From Hyphomonadaceae bacterium UBA5336 (GTDB taxonomy: Bacteria > Pseudomonadota > Alphaproteobacteria > Caulobacterales > Hyphomonadaceae): a stretch of DNA of 64,000 nt. Shown here one piece after another: positions 32,116 through 41,656 of the stretch. Each line of letters begins with the position of its first letter. The stretch's first letter is position 1. Under the pieces are notes generated by a model. It searched no databases and had not been told where the DNA came from. It was given only the letters and a program-made list of their open reading frames with translations. A program made the position numbers and the translations under genes. The stretch spans positions 143,903 to 207,902 of the forward strand of contig DHQO01000005.1 of the NCBI GenBank assembly GCA_002408125.1. The letters are read 5' to 3'.

Positions 32116-33635
32116 ACGCCTTCCAGGTCCGGCGCCTTGCAGTTCTGTTCGATGAAATCGGCATGCAGGGGCATATGGTCGGCCGAGGTCGCGATCACCG
32201 AGCGGATATTGGCAATGCGCTCGGCGGTTTCCTGCGGCGACTGCACCTCGGCGACGGGGTCGTACATGCGCGGACGCAGGCGCTGGCCGATCATGACCGA
32301 GAACCAGCTTGTGTCGTTGAACAGCTCTTCGTTTTCCCGGAAGATCCGGCCATAGCTTTCAAACAGGGCGATCTTGTCGGCGAGATAGTCCGGGATCTCC
32401 ATATTCTTCACATAGCGCCAGAACTCGGAATCCTCGCGCTCGGTGGCATGGTAGTGCAGGATGATGAAGTCGCGGATACGCTCGAACTCGAAGGTCGTGA
32501 CGCGATTGTAGCGATCGATATTGACCTGGCTGAAATCCCGGTCCGGGAACATCTGCAACAGCTTGGCGATGCCCGACTGGATGAGGTGGATACTGGTGGA
32601 TTCCAGCGGTTCCAGGAAGCCCGCCGAGAGGCCCAGCGCGACGCAGTTCTTCTTCCAGAAGCTCTTCCGGTGCCCCGTCAGGAAGCGCAGGTAACGCGGC
32701 TCTGCCGTGGGCGCGGCATCCAGATTGTTCATCAGGATGTCCTGGGCGGCTTCCACCGAGGTGAAATGCGAGGAGAAGACATGCCCGTTGCCGGTGCGGT
32801 GCTGCAGCGGGATGCGCCACTGCCAGCCGGCATCGCGCGCGATGGAGCGGGTATAGGGGATCAGCGGATCAACCCGCCCGCACGGCACGGCAATCGCCCG
32901 GTCGGCCGGCAGCCAGTGCGACCAGTCATGGTAGCCGGCCTGCAGCGCGCCCTCTATCAGCAGGCCCCGGAAGCCGGTGCAGTCGATGAAGAGGTCGGCC
33001 TCCAGCTCGCGGTCATCCTCCAGCGTGACCGAGCGGATAAAGCCGTCCTCGGGCCGCTGGTTGACCGACACCACCATGCCCTCATGGCGGGCCACACCGC
33101 GGGATTCGGCCTCCTCGCGCAGGAATTTCGCATAGAGCGTCGCGTCGAAATGGAAGGCATAGGCGATCTTCGAGAGCGGAGAATTGCCAGCATTTACAGG
33201 CCGCATGAACCTGGCCTGGCGCGCCGCGACCGCCTGCAGGGAATACTGCTCGGGCGTGTCGACGGTGTAATCCTCGCCATGGTGCTTCAGGAAGAAGGCG
33301 TGAAAGGAGACCCCGTCCATATCGAGGCCATAGGGCCCGAAGGGGTGGATGTATTTGTCGCCGATCCGGCCCCAGTTCTCGAATTCGATGCCGAGCTTGA
33401 AGGTCGCCTTGGTGCGGCGAATGAAGTCGTTCTCATCGATGCCGAGCGTGCGGTTGAACGTGCCGATCTGCGGAATGGTCGCCTCGCCGACGCCGACCGT
33501 GCCGATCGTTTCCGACTCCACCAGTTCGATGTCGCAATAATTGTTCTTCAACAGCTTCGACAGCGTGGCCGCCGCCATCCAGCCGGCGGTCCCGCCGCCG
33601 ACAATGAGCACTTTGCGAATTCTACGATCGGACAT
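32112..33635 (-). CDS. Tryptophan halogenase-family flavoprotein (copy A)
   Basis: A 507-residue flavin-dependent halogenase-like protein. The FAD loop VLIVGGGTAGWMAAA is near the N-terminus, the conserved Lys region is TFKLGIEFENWG, and the halogenase motif WQWRIP lies near residue 270. The ATG at 33635 is chosen; a frame 12 codons longer lacks support. In Caulobacter and Xanthomonas such genes accompany TonB receptors for plant glycans, and no halogenated product is known for them. It is the last of four tandem copies, 14 bases after copy B. Confidence 0.9.
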   Translation of the reverse strand: MSDRRIRKVLIVGGGTAGWMAAATLSKLLKNNYCDIELVESETIGTVGVGEATIPQIGTFNRTLGIDENDFIRRTKATFKLGIEFENWGRIGDKYIHPFGPYGLDMDGVSFHAFFLKHHGEDYTVDTPEQYSLQAVAARQARFMRPVNAGNSPLSKIAYAFHFDATLYAKFLREEAESRGVARHEGMVVSVNQRPEDGFIRSVTLEDDRELEADLFIDCTGFRGLLIEGALQAGYHDWSHWLPADRAIAVPCGRVDPLIPYTRSIARDAGWQWRIPLQHRTGNGHVFSSHFTSVEAAQDILMNNLDAAPTAEPRYLRFLTGHRKSFWKKNCVALGLSAGFLEPLESTSIHLIQSGIAKLLQMFPDRDFSQVNIDRYNRVTTFEFERIRDFIILHYHATEREDSEFWRYVKNMEIPDYLADKIALFESYGRIFRENEELFNDTSWFSVMIGQRLRPRMYDPVAEVQSPQETAERIANIRSVIATSADHMPLHADFIEQNCKAPDLEGV

Positions 33636-33649
33636 GTCGTAACTTTCAA

Positions 33650-35161
33650 TCAAACGGGCGGGGCGGGGCAATAGCGGGTGATGTAATCCTGGTGGCTGGG
33701 CATGCCTTCGGCGGTCTTCTGGATCGCCTGATAGATCTGGCGCATGTCGCCCAGGACGGCGGCCAGGTCCATGGTGTCGACCAGCGGGTCCCAGGTGCGT
33801 GGGATAATGCCCTGGCCGAGCAGGACCGAGAGCCAGTTCGCCTCGCCGAACAGCTCGTCCTGGAAGCGGAAGATCCGGCCCTTGGAGCGGAAGAGTGCGA
33901 TCTTCTCTTCCAGCGAGGCCGGCAGGCCCATATTGCGGACATAGTCCCAGAAGGCCCCTTCGCGCTGATTGGCGGTGTAGTGCAGGATCAGAAAGTCGCG
34001 GATCTGCTCGAACTGGATGCCTGTGAGGCGATTGTATTCGTCGCGTTCGGTGGGGTTGAAGCTCATATCCGGCATCAGGGCGATGAGCTTGGAAATCCCG
34101 GCCTGGATGAGGTGGATGCTCGTCGATTCCAGCGGTTCCATGAAACCGCCCGACAGGCCGATGGCAACACAGTTCCTGTTCCAGAATTTCTTGCGCCGGC
34201 CGGTGGTGAAGCGGAGATAACGTGGTTCGTCGGTGGCCGAGGCATCGAGCCCCGCCATCAGCGTGTCCTGCGCCGTCTGGTCATCGACAAAGCTGTTGCA
34301 ATAGACATGGCCATGGCTGGTGCGGTGCTGGAGCGGGATGCGCCATTGCCAGCCGGCGTCTCGCGCCGTGGCGCGGGTATAGGGGGGCAGCGCGGCCACC
34401 CGCTCGCTCGGCGCGACAACCGCGCTGTTGCTCGGCAGCCAGTGCGACCAGTCCTCAAAGCCGGTCTTCAGCGCGCCCTCGATCAGCAGGCCGCGAAAGC
34501 CGGTGCAGTCCACGAAGAGATCGGCCTCGATCACTTCCCCGCTCTCCAGCCGGACACTCTCGATGAAGCCGTCCTCGCTGCGCAGGGCGACATCCACCAC
34601 CTTGCCTTCGCTCCTCACCACACCGCGCGCCTCGGCCAGGCGGCGCAGATAGGCGGCATAGAGCGTGGCGTCGAAATGATAGGCGTAGGACAGTGTAGAG
34701 AGCACGCTGCGCGGATCATTGCCGGGCTTGAGGAACTTGTTCGACCAGGCTGCCACCGCCGGCAGGCAGAACTGGTCGATATAAGGCAGCTTCTGGGACT
34801 CGCGGTATTTCAGCCAGAACTGATAGAATTTCACCGCATTGATATCGAGGCCGTACTCGCCGAACGGGTGGATATAGGCCTCGCCGGGCTGCAGCCAACC
34901 ATCGAACACGATGCCAAGCTTGATGGTGGCCTGGGTTTTCGCGAGGAAGTCGTTCTCCTCGATCCCGAGGATCTGGTTGAAGCCCACGATGGGCGGGATC
35001 GTCGCCTCGCCGATACCGACCGTGGCAATGGCATCGGACTCTACAAGGCGGATCTTCGTGTGGCCATTCTGCGCCAGGCGCGAGAGGGCCGCCGCCGTCA
35101 TCCAGCCGGCCGTGCCTCCGCCCACGATCAGGATCGTTCCAAGGGTCTGGTCAGACAGCAT
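33650..35161 (-). CDS. Tryptophan halogenase-family flavoprotein (copy B)
   Basis: A 503-residue paralogue of copy A with ILIVGGGTAGWMTAAALSRL, the TIKLGIVFDGW segment and the intact WQWRIPLQHR motif. The gene starts inside the last codons of copy C (11-base overlap), so translation is coupled. The open frame extends far upstream, but that part is the antisense-free overlap with copy C and is not coding here. Substrate is unknown; location suggests a role in processing material imported by the adjacent TonB receptor. Confidence 0.9.
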   Translation of the reverse strand: MLSDQTLGTILIVGGGTAGWMTAAALSRLAQNGHTKIRLVESDAIATVGIGEATIPPIVGFNQILGIEENDFLAKTQATIKLGIVFDGWLQPGEAYIHPFGEYGLDINAVKFYQFWLKYRESQKLPYIDQFCLPAVAAWSNKFLKPGNDPRSVLSTLSYAYHFDATLYAAYLRRLAEARGVVRSEGKVVDVALRSEDGFIESVRLESGEVIEADLFVDCTGFRGLLIEGALKTGFEDWSHWLPSNSAVVAPSERVAALPPYTRATARDAGWQWRIPLQHRTSHGHVYCNSFVDDQTAQDTLMAGLDASATDEPRYLRFTTGRRKKFWNRNCVAIGLSGGFMEPLESTSIHLIQAGISKLIALMPDMSFNPTERDEYNRLTGIQFEQIRDFLILHYTANQREGAFWDYVRNMGLPASLEEKIALFRSKGRIFRFQDELFGEANWLSVLLGQGIIPRTWDPLVDTMDLAAVLGDMRQIYQAIQKTAEGMPSHQDYITRYCPAPPV

Positions 35162-36584
35162 CGGGGCCGGTCTCCTTCGCATATTCAGCCAGCATGTGCT
35201 GGATATAAGTCTGCTGGTCGGGCATGCGCTCAACGGCCTGGCGGATGCGCTTGGCAAAACGGAGATAATTGTCGCACACGGCATCCACCGATGCGGCCAT
35301 GGCGAGCGGACTGACGCATTCGGGCGTGAAGCCCAGGCCGAGCAGGCAGGCGATCCACTCACTGTCGCTGAGGATCTCGTCATCATACATGACGAGCCGC
35401 CCCCGGCTGGTGAACTGCTCGATCTTGCGGGCGAGATTATCTGAAAGATCGGGCGATGGTTTGCCCTGCGTGCGGGCACTCGCGGCCTCGAACAGAGCCT
35501 GCGCATCGCGCATATGGCCAAAAGCCGTCAGGGCCCGCCGATTATATTCGCGCGCCTCGACGCGGGCAGTTGCCGGGTCTGCCGGCAGCAGCGCGCCGAG
35601 CAAGCCGAGCTCACGGGTGAGAAGGCTGAAGGCAGGGGCATGAAGCGCCGGCAGGTCGCAGGCCGCCCGTCCGAGCGCGACACAATTGCCCCGCCAGGGC
35701 ACAGCTAGATAGCCGAAATGCGCGAGGCCATCTTCGAGACAGCTGAATGTTTCGGTCACGCGGCGCGTGCGCAGGGCCAGTTCGCGGGTCCAGCGGTCCG
35801 GACTGGCGGTCACCGTGGCGAGGCTGAGATTGCCGTCACCGGTTTCCACGCTGCCGGTTTCGCGCCGATAGGGCAGGGCCTGGATCCCCGTCCAGCCCGC
35901 CGCACCGGTGAGCCCGCGTGCTGTGCCAGTGCAGTCGAGATAGAAATCAACCTCAGCAGATTGCTCACCATCGAGCAGGAGATGCCGGATGCGCCCATCG
36001 CTCCACGCCGTGCCCATCACCTTTGTCGAGAACTGCGTCACGCCAGCCGCCAACGCGCGGTGTTTCGCAAGGTCGCGAAGCTTCGCGGCATCAATGGCAA
36101 TGCGGTAGTCGAAAGCAGATTCCAGGGCGCGCGGGTTCGCAGCCGGATGGATGAACTTGCCGGCCAGTGCCATGCTCGTGGCCAGCGAGAAGGTGCCATA
36201 GGACGGCGCCTGGCCGGCTGCTCGCATCTGCTGGTAATAGTGATGGAAAGCCGCGCCATTGGCCGGGGCACCGAACGTGCCAAGCGCCTGATGGAACACG
36301 GCGGCCTCGCCTGTCCAGCCGGCATGACGCGTGGCGAGCAGGAAAGTCCCATCGCACTCGGAGACAAGATCGGCCTCGGTCAGGCCAAGCTGCGCCATAA
36401 GCTTGCGAAACTCCGGCCGGGCAATGACGACCGGGTCGGCGATCGGGCTGTCCTCGCCATGATAGGGCGCCACCGCGACGGCAAGCTCCGGGCGCCAGCG
36501 GCTGAACGCGAGCGCACCCATCCAGGCCGCCAGGCTGTCGCCGGCTACCAGGATATTCGCGCGCAGGGGCTCCGGCATGCTCAT
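35151..36584 (-). CDS. Degenerate tryptophan halogenase-like protein (copy C)
   Basis: A 477-residue paralogue in the same operon that has lost key motifs. The FAD loop reads NILVAGDSLAAWMGALAF instead of GGGTAGWM, and the segment corresponding to WQWRIP reads DRWTRELALRTRR. Other parts still follow the family (FYLDCTGTARGLTG; GRLVMYDDEILSDSEW). It may bind a partner or ligand rather than catalyse flavin chemistry. It overlaps copy D upstream (ATGA) and copy B downstream, so it is kept in strict register with active-looking paralogues. Confidence 0.8.
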   Translation of the reverse strand: MSMPEPLRANILVAGDSLAAWMGALAFSRWRPELAVAVAPYHGEDSPIADPVVIARPEFRKLMAQLGLTEADLVSECDGTFLLATRHAGWTGEAAVFHQALGTFGAPANGAAFHHYYQQMRAAGQAPSYGTFSLATSMALAGKFIHPAANPRALESAFDYRIAIDAAKLRDLAKHRALAAGVTQFSTKVMGTAWSDGRIRHLLLDGEQSAEVDFYLDCTGTARGLTGAAGWTGIQALPYRRETGSVETGDGNLSLATVTASPDRWTRELALRTRRVTETFSCLEDGLAHFGYLAVPWRGNCVALGRAACDLPALHAPAFSLLTRELGLLGALLPADPATARVEAREYNRRALTAFGHMRDAQALFEAASARTQGKPSPDLSDNLARKIEQFTSRGRLVMYDDEILSDSEWIACLLGLGFTPECVSPLAMAASVDAVCDNYLRFAKRIRQAVERMPDQQTYIQHMLAEYAKETGPDAV

Positions 36585-38101
36585 CCCGACAGGCTCCGTT
36601 CGGGGGAGGGGCAGTAGCCGGCGATCACCTGGTCATGGCTCTGCTGGGCGTCCACGCAGCTGGAAATGTCACCCTTCATGCCGGCAAAGCGCGCGAGCAC
36701 ATCTTCACCGAGGCCTGCAACGCGCGGGTCGATGCGCCTGGGCATCATGCGCTGGCCGAGATAGACCGCGATCCAGCTGGGATGCAGGAAGAGCCCGTCC
36801 TTGTAGGTCGCCACCACGCCGCGCTCGCGGAAGAGCTCCATCTTGTAGGCCAGGCTGTCAGGAATGGGCATGGTACGTACATGGTTCCAGAACTCGGAAT
36901 CCTCGCGCTCTGTGGCGTGATAGTGCAGCACCAGAAAGTCGCGCACGCGCTCATATTCCAGGTCCATCACCCGGTTGAATTCCTCGACATCGCGTGCATC
37001 CACCGCTCCGGTGGGGAACCCGTCCACGAGTGCCGTGATCGCGGCCTGGATGAGATAGATACTGGTGGATTCCAGCGGCTCCAGGAAACCGCTTGAGAGC
37101 CCGACCGCCACGCAATTACGGATCCATTGCCGGTCGCGCTGGCCGGCCTTGAACTTCAGGAGCCGCGGCTCTCCGCGTGGCGCGCCTTCCAGCGACCCCA
37201 TGAGGATACCGGCCGCCTCATCATCGGACATGAAGTGTGAGCAGAAGACATGTCCGTTGCCGATCCTGTGCTGCAGCGGGATACGCCATTGCCACCCGGC
37301 AGTGCGCGCCGTGGCGCGGGTATAGGCGACCGAAGGCTCGACACTTTCACACGCCACCGCAAAGGCACGGTCGCAGGGCAGGACATTCGACCAGTCGAGG
37401 AACTGTGCCCCCATCTGCTCGCCGATCAGCAGCGCGCGAAACCCCGTACAGTCGATGAAGAGATCGCCTTCCAGCAGCGCGCCGGATTCCAGTTTGAGAT
37501 GGGCGATGTCGCCGGTCTCGCCGGTGCGGCCGACATCCACGATCCGCCCCTCGATGCGCGACACGCCCCGAGCTTCGGAAAATCGGCGCAGGAATTGGGC
37601 GTAACGCCCGGCATCGAGCTGGTAGGCATAAGAATAGGTGGAGAGAAGATCGTCCGTGTCTGCGGCGGGGAAGGCAAAGCGCCCGCGTTCCGACATCACG
37701 ACCGGAACCGACCAGTCATCAATCCGGCGGGCGCGGCCCTGCGCGTGGAGATGCTGCCAGATATGGTGGAAGGCGATGCCGTCGTGGTCTTCGCCATAAT
37801 CGCCGAAGGGGTGGATATACGCGTCGCCGATCCGGCCCCAGTCGCGGAACTCGATCCCGAGCTTGAAGGTCGCGTGGGTGAAGGCCATCAGTTCGCGCTC
37901 ATCGAGGCCGAGGCTCTGATTGAAGAAGCGCATATGGGGCAGGGTGGCCTCGCCGACGCCGACCGTGCCGATCTGCTTTGATTCCACCAAAATGATGTCG
38001 AGCCCCAGCGGTCTGATCAGGCGCGAGAGGCCCGCCGCCGTCATCCAGCCGGCCGTTCCGCCACCCGCGATTATGATTCGCTTCAGTCGGCCGTCTTTCA
38101 T
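36581..38101 (-). CDS. Tryptophan halogenase-family flavoprotein (copy D)
   Basis: A 506-residue flavoprotein, first gene of the four-copy operon. It has IIIAGGGTAGWMTAAGLSRL, TFKLGIEFRDWG and WQWRIPLQHR, as in copies A and B. Two adjacent ATGs (38104 and 38101) are possible starts. The divergent TonB receptor gene begins 230 bases away with a LacI-type operator between, so both sides are likely induced with the xylan genes. Confidence 0.9.
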   Translation of the reverse strand: MKDGRLKRIIIAGGGTAGWMTAAGLSRLIRPLGLDIILVESKQIGTVGVGEATLPHMRFFNQSLGLDERELMAFTHATFKLGIEFRDWGRIGDAYIHPFGDYGEDHDGIAFHHIWQHLHAQGRARRIDDWSVPVVMSERGRFAFPAADTDDLLSTYSYAYQLDAGRYAQFLRRFSEARGVSRIEGRIVDVGRTGETGDIAHLKLESGALLEGDLFIDCTGFRALLIGEQMGAQFLDWSNVLPCDRAFAVACESVEPSVAYTRATARTAGWQWRIPLQHRIGNGHVFCSHFMSDDEAAGILMGSLEGAPRGEPRLLKFKAGQRDRQWIRNCVAVGLSSGFLEPLESTSIYLIQAAITALVDGFPTGAVDARDVEEFNRVMDLEYERVRDFLVLHYHATEREDSEFWNHVRTMPIPDSLAYKMELFRERGVVATYKDGLFLHPSWIAVYLGQRMMPRRIDPRVAGLGEDVLARFAGMKGDISSCVDAQQSHDQVIAGYCPSPERSLSG

Positions 38102-38229
38102 CATGACGCTGACGATTTCCTCCCGGTTTGCCCGCCATCCCGGACTGGTCGGCGCGGCTTATGTCCTTATGGCGGACAGTATTTATGACACACTCTTCCC
38201 TTTCCGGCGCGCGGGTTCAAGATTGAACT

Positions 38230-38243
38230 TGATAGCGCAAACA
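38230..38243. promoter_or_regulatory. LacI-type operator between halogenase operon and TonB receptor
   Basis: TGATAGCGCAAACA, one or two mismatches from the other four sites, between the divergent halogenase-like operon and the TonB receptor gene. Confidence 0.72.
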
Positions 38244-38333
38244 TTTTGTGTTGTCGTCTTGTCATGTGCCCGTCACGAGGCACCGCGAACAACCCGCGAC
38301 AAGAATGGCTAATGGGTAGGGAGGCCCACACTG

Positions 38334-41300
38334 ATGTCAAAAACACACCAGGAATCTGAGTCCAGAATCGGGGTTTGGAACCTACTTCTTTGTACGGCGT
38401 CTGCCTTTGCGCTGACCCATTCCATGCCTGTGTTTGCCCAGGAAGCCGACCCGGCCGAAGTCGATGCCGCTGACGATCCGGCCGACGATGATGAAGAAGC
38501 CACGCTCGGCACCGTGACCGTGACGGGTATCCGCGGCTCCATCGCCAGCGCCCAGGACATCAAGCAGAATGCCGACACCTTCGTCGACGCGGTGACGGCC
38601 GAAGACATTGGCGCGCTGCCCGACCGTTCGGTGACAGAAGCGCTGCAACGTGTGCCAGGCGTGACGATCAGCCGGTTCGCCGCTGCCGATGACCCCGACC
38701 ACTTCTCGATCGAAGGCTCCGGCGTGGTTGTGCGCGGCCTGACCTATGTGCGCTCGGAGCTGAACGGCCGCGACACCTTCACGGCCAATAATGGTCGCGC
38801 GCTCAGCTTCTCGGATGTTTCTCCCGAGCTTCTCGGATCGGTCCAGGTCTACAAGAACCAGACGGCCGACCTGATCGAGGGCGGCATTGCCGGCTCGGTC
38901 AACCTCGTGACGCGCAAGCCGTTCGACTCCGACGGCCAGAAAATCGCCGGCACTCTGGAATACGCCTATGCCGACTTCCGGGAGCGCTGGTCCCCGACCG
39001 GTTCAATCCTTTATTCCAACAACTGGGAAACAGATGCCGGCCGCATCGGCTTCCTGGTGAGTGGCGTGTATTCGGAACTGCAGACCCGTTCGGACGGCAC
39101 GCAGATTTCCTCCTTCCAGCCGCGGACCGACCTTGCTCCGCAAACCGTCTGGACGCCGGAAGGCGCCGTTGTGCGGACCCAGGACTATGACCGCGAGCGC
39201 AGGGGCCTCAGCGGCTCGGCCCAGTGGGAAAGCCCCGATCGGTCCATGCTGGCCACCTTCGAGTATCTGCGCTCGGAAGCGACCACGAGCTGGAACGAGT
39301 ACGCGTCTGAAATCGCCACGGACAATATCGGCGACGATGCCTTCTTCTTCGTGCCCGGCACGGAGTTCGGATTCGGCAGCGACGATCTGTTCACCCACGG
39401 CACGATCTCGGCTCCGGTCGGCTGGCGCCAGGACCAGAACGAAGACCCGCGCACGCCGATCAACGGCCTGCAGTCGAACAATATCCGCCGCGGTGTCGAG
39501 CAGGAGACGGTGACGGAAGACACCTCCCTGAACTTCAAGTGGACGCCGACCGAACGCTGGTCGTTCAACCTCGACTACCAGCATGTCGATTCCACGACCG
39601 ACAATACCGATGTCGGCGTCTGGGCGACGACCTTTCAGGATCTGCGCCTCGACCTGCGCGGCGATATTCCGGAAGTGGAATTCCTGCCGCCGACGCTTGA
39701 CGGTGTCGACTGCTCGAACGGCATCAACAATAACTGCCCGAGCTATTTCATGGACGGCGTCGGCTGGACCTATCCGAACAACAATTTCTGGCGTTCGGCC
39801 ATGGACCACACCGAAGAGAGCGAAGGCACCTCCGATGCCTTTCGCATGGACGTCGAATACGACTTCATGGACGACTATGACTGGGTGAAATCGGTCCGCT
39901 TCGGTGGCCGGTATGCCGAGCGTGAGTTGACCACCCGCTACTCGGTTTACAACTGGGGTGCGCTGTCGGAAATCTGGGGCAATGGCGGCCCTGTCTGGTT
40001 CGACGAATACGGCATCCCGGAAGGCCTCGTGAAGAACTTCCTCTGGGACAATTTCCAGCGCGGCGACACCAACCTTCCGCCGGAAATGCTCTTCTACAAC
40101 GGCAACCCGGCACAGAGCTACGGCGCGACGGCGGACTTCGCTGACAGCGTGGTCGCAGCCTGGCTGGCGGCCGGCGGTGTGACGGGCGGACCGGGTGGCG
40201 GTTCGAATGGCTGGATGCGTCTGGCTGACCGTCCGGGCGTTATCCCCGGCACGAATTACCTGCCGGGCGAAATCACGGACGCCACGGAGGAGATCACCTC
40301 CTTCTACGCCCTGCTGAACTTCGGAGATGACGATCCGTTCGGCAACGGCATGACGCTGGATGGCAATATCGGCCTGCGTTACGTCGAAACCGCGATCGAA
40401 TCGGCCGGTGGCTACCAGTATGCTCAGGCCTCGACGCTGCCTGACGATGGCACGCAAGGGTCCGGTCAGAATGACTGTATCCCGGAGATCATCGATGGCG
40501 AGGAAGAAGAGATTTCCTTCTTCTGTACGCTGTCGCCTGCCGAGCGTCAGGCGGCCTATGCCTTCCTGAGCGGGGCAACCGATCCGTTCGTTGGCGAAAA
40601 CACCTACGACATCCTGCTGCCGAGCTTTAACCTGAAACTCGGCCTGTCCGAGGACAAGATCATCCGCTTTGCCTACTCCAAGGCCATGTCGCGCCCGGAT
40701 GTGGGCCTGACGCGGGCGACCTATCCGATTTCGGCTTCCACGCAGAGCGATCCGCGTGTTCCGGGATCGGGCGTGCCCGACGGCTTCTCGGGCGGCTTCT
40801 ATGGCTTCCAGACCGCGGGCGGCAACCCGTTCCTGGAGCCGGTGAAATCCGACCAGTATGACCTCTCCTTCGAGTGGTATTTCAGCCAGGTCGGCTCGCT
40901 GACGGCAACGGTGTTCTACAAGGAAATCGAGGACATCATCGTTTCCGGTTCGGGTGAATACACCCTGACCAATGGCGGACAGACCTATGATGTGTTCGTC
41001 ACCAATCAGCCGACCAATTCCGATGATACCGGTACGGTGAAGGGCTTCGAGCTGGCCTACAGCCAGTTCTACGACATGCTGCCCTCACCCTGGGATGGAA
41101 TCGGCGTGCAGGCCTCCTACACCTATATCGACAGCCAGGGCGTGAACTCCTCCACGCTCAGCCCGATTGCGTCCACGCCCGACGAGCAGGGACGTGAACC
41201 GACTGTGGATCTTGGCGACCTGCCGCTGCAGGGCCTGTCGGAGAACAATGTCAACTTCGCGCTAATCTATGAGAAAGGCCCGATCTCGACCCGTCTGGCC

Positions 41301-41567
41301 TATAACTGGCGCGATGACTATCTGGTGACCGCGCGCGACGTGATCACGCCGTTCTATCCGATCTACCAGAATGCCGGCGGGCAGCTGGATGGTTCGTTCT
41401 ACTATACCGTGAACGACTACTTCAAAATCGGTGTGCAGGGGGCCAACCTCCTGAACGAGGTTACCGAGACGGAGTCCTATCTGCCGAACTCGGATGGCCG
41501 CCGCGGTGGCCGGTCCTGGTTCCAGAACGATCGTCGGATCACGATTTCCGGCCGCTTCAATTTCTAG
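38334..41567 (+). CDS. TonB-dependent receptor (Xanthomonas/Caulobacter carbohydrate type)
   Basis: An outer-membrane receptor of 1,077 residues. After the signal peptide (cleavage near VFAQEAD) come an acidic linker, a TonB-box-like TVTVTGIRGS, a plug (about 60-190) with LPDRSVTEALQRVPGV and ELNGRDTFTANNGRA, and a 22-stranded barrel ending in ISGRFNF with terminal Phe. This architecture is typical of the large Caulobacter/Xanthomonas receptors for oligosaccharides. The location amid xylanases predicts uptake of xylo- or glucurono-xylo-oligomers. It leads a cluster with the cupin-like and GH5 genes. Confidence 0.94.
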   Translation: MSKTHQESESRIGVWNLLLCTASAFALTHSMPVFAQEADPAEVDAADDPADDDEEATLGTVTVTGIRGSIASAQDIKQNADTFVDAVTAEDIGALPDRSVTEALQRVPGVTISRFAAADDPDHFSIEGSGVVVRGLTYVRSELNGRDTFTANNGRALSFSDVSPELLGSVQVYKNQTADLIEGGIAGSVNLVTRKPFDSDGQKIAGTLEYAYADFRERWSPTGSILYSNNWETDAGRIGFLVSGVYSELQTRSDGTQISSFQPRTDLAPQTVWTPEGAVVRTQDYDRERRGLSGSAQWESPDRSMLATFEYLRSEATTSWNEYASEIATDNIGDDAFFFVPGTEFGFGSDDLFTHGTISAPVGWRQDQNEDPRTPINGLQSNNIRRGVEQETVTEDTSLNFKWTPTERWSFNLDYQHVDSTTDNTDVGVWATTFQDLRLDLRGDIPEVEFLPPTLDGVDCSNGINNNCPSYFMDGVGWTYPNNNFWRSAMDHTEESEGTSDAFRMDVEYDFMDDYDWVKSVRFGGRYAERELTTRYSVYNWGALSEIWGNGGPVWFDEYGIPEGLVKNFLWDNFQRGDTNLPPEMLFYNGNPAQSYGATADFADSVVAAWLAAGGVTGGPGGGSNGWMRLADRPGVIPGTNYLPGEITDATEEITSFYALLNFGDDDPFGNGMTLDGNIGLRYVETAIESAGGYQYAQASTLPDDGTQGSGQNDCIPEIIDGEEEEISFFCTLSPAERQAAYAFLSGATDPFVGENTYDILLPSFNLKLGLSEDKIIRFAYSKAMSRPDVGLTRATYPISASTQSDPRVPGSGVPDGFSGGFYGFQTAGGNPFLEPVKSDQYDLSFEWYFSQVGSLTATVFYKEIEDIIVSGSGEYTLTNGGQTYDVFVTNQPTNSDDTGTVKGFELAYSQFYDMLPSPWDGIGVQASYTYIDSQGVNSSTLSPIASTPDEQGREPTVDLGDLPLQGLSENNVNFALIYEKGPISTRLAYNWRDDYLVTARDVITPFYPIYQNAGGQLDGSFYYTVNDYFKIGVQGANLLNEVTETESYLPNSDGRRGGRSWFQNDRRITISGRFNF

Positions 41568-41595
41568 GCGGCGGAAGTTTGAATGATTGAGTGAG

Positions 41596-41626
41596 CGGGC
41601 CCTGGTTCTATACTGGGGCCCGTCTT
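41596..41626 (+). terminator. Terminator-like hairpin after the TonB receptor gene
   Basis: CGGGCCC (41596-41602) pairs with GGGCCCG (41616-41622), then TCTT. The T tract is weak, so partial termination or mRNA 3'-end protection is more likely than full stop. Confidence 0.5.
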
Positions 41627-41656
41627 CATATCGCCAGGCCAAAAGAGGAGACGAGG

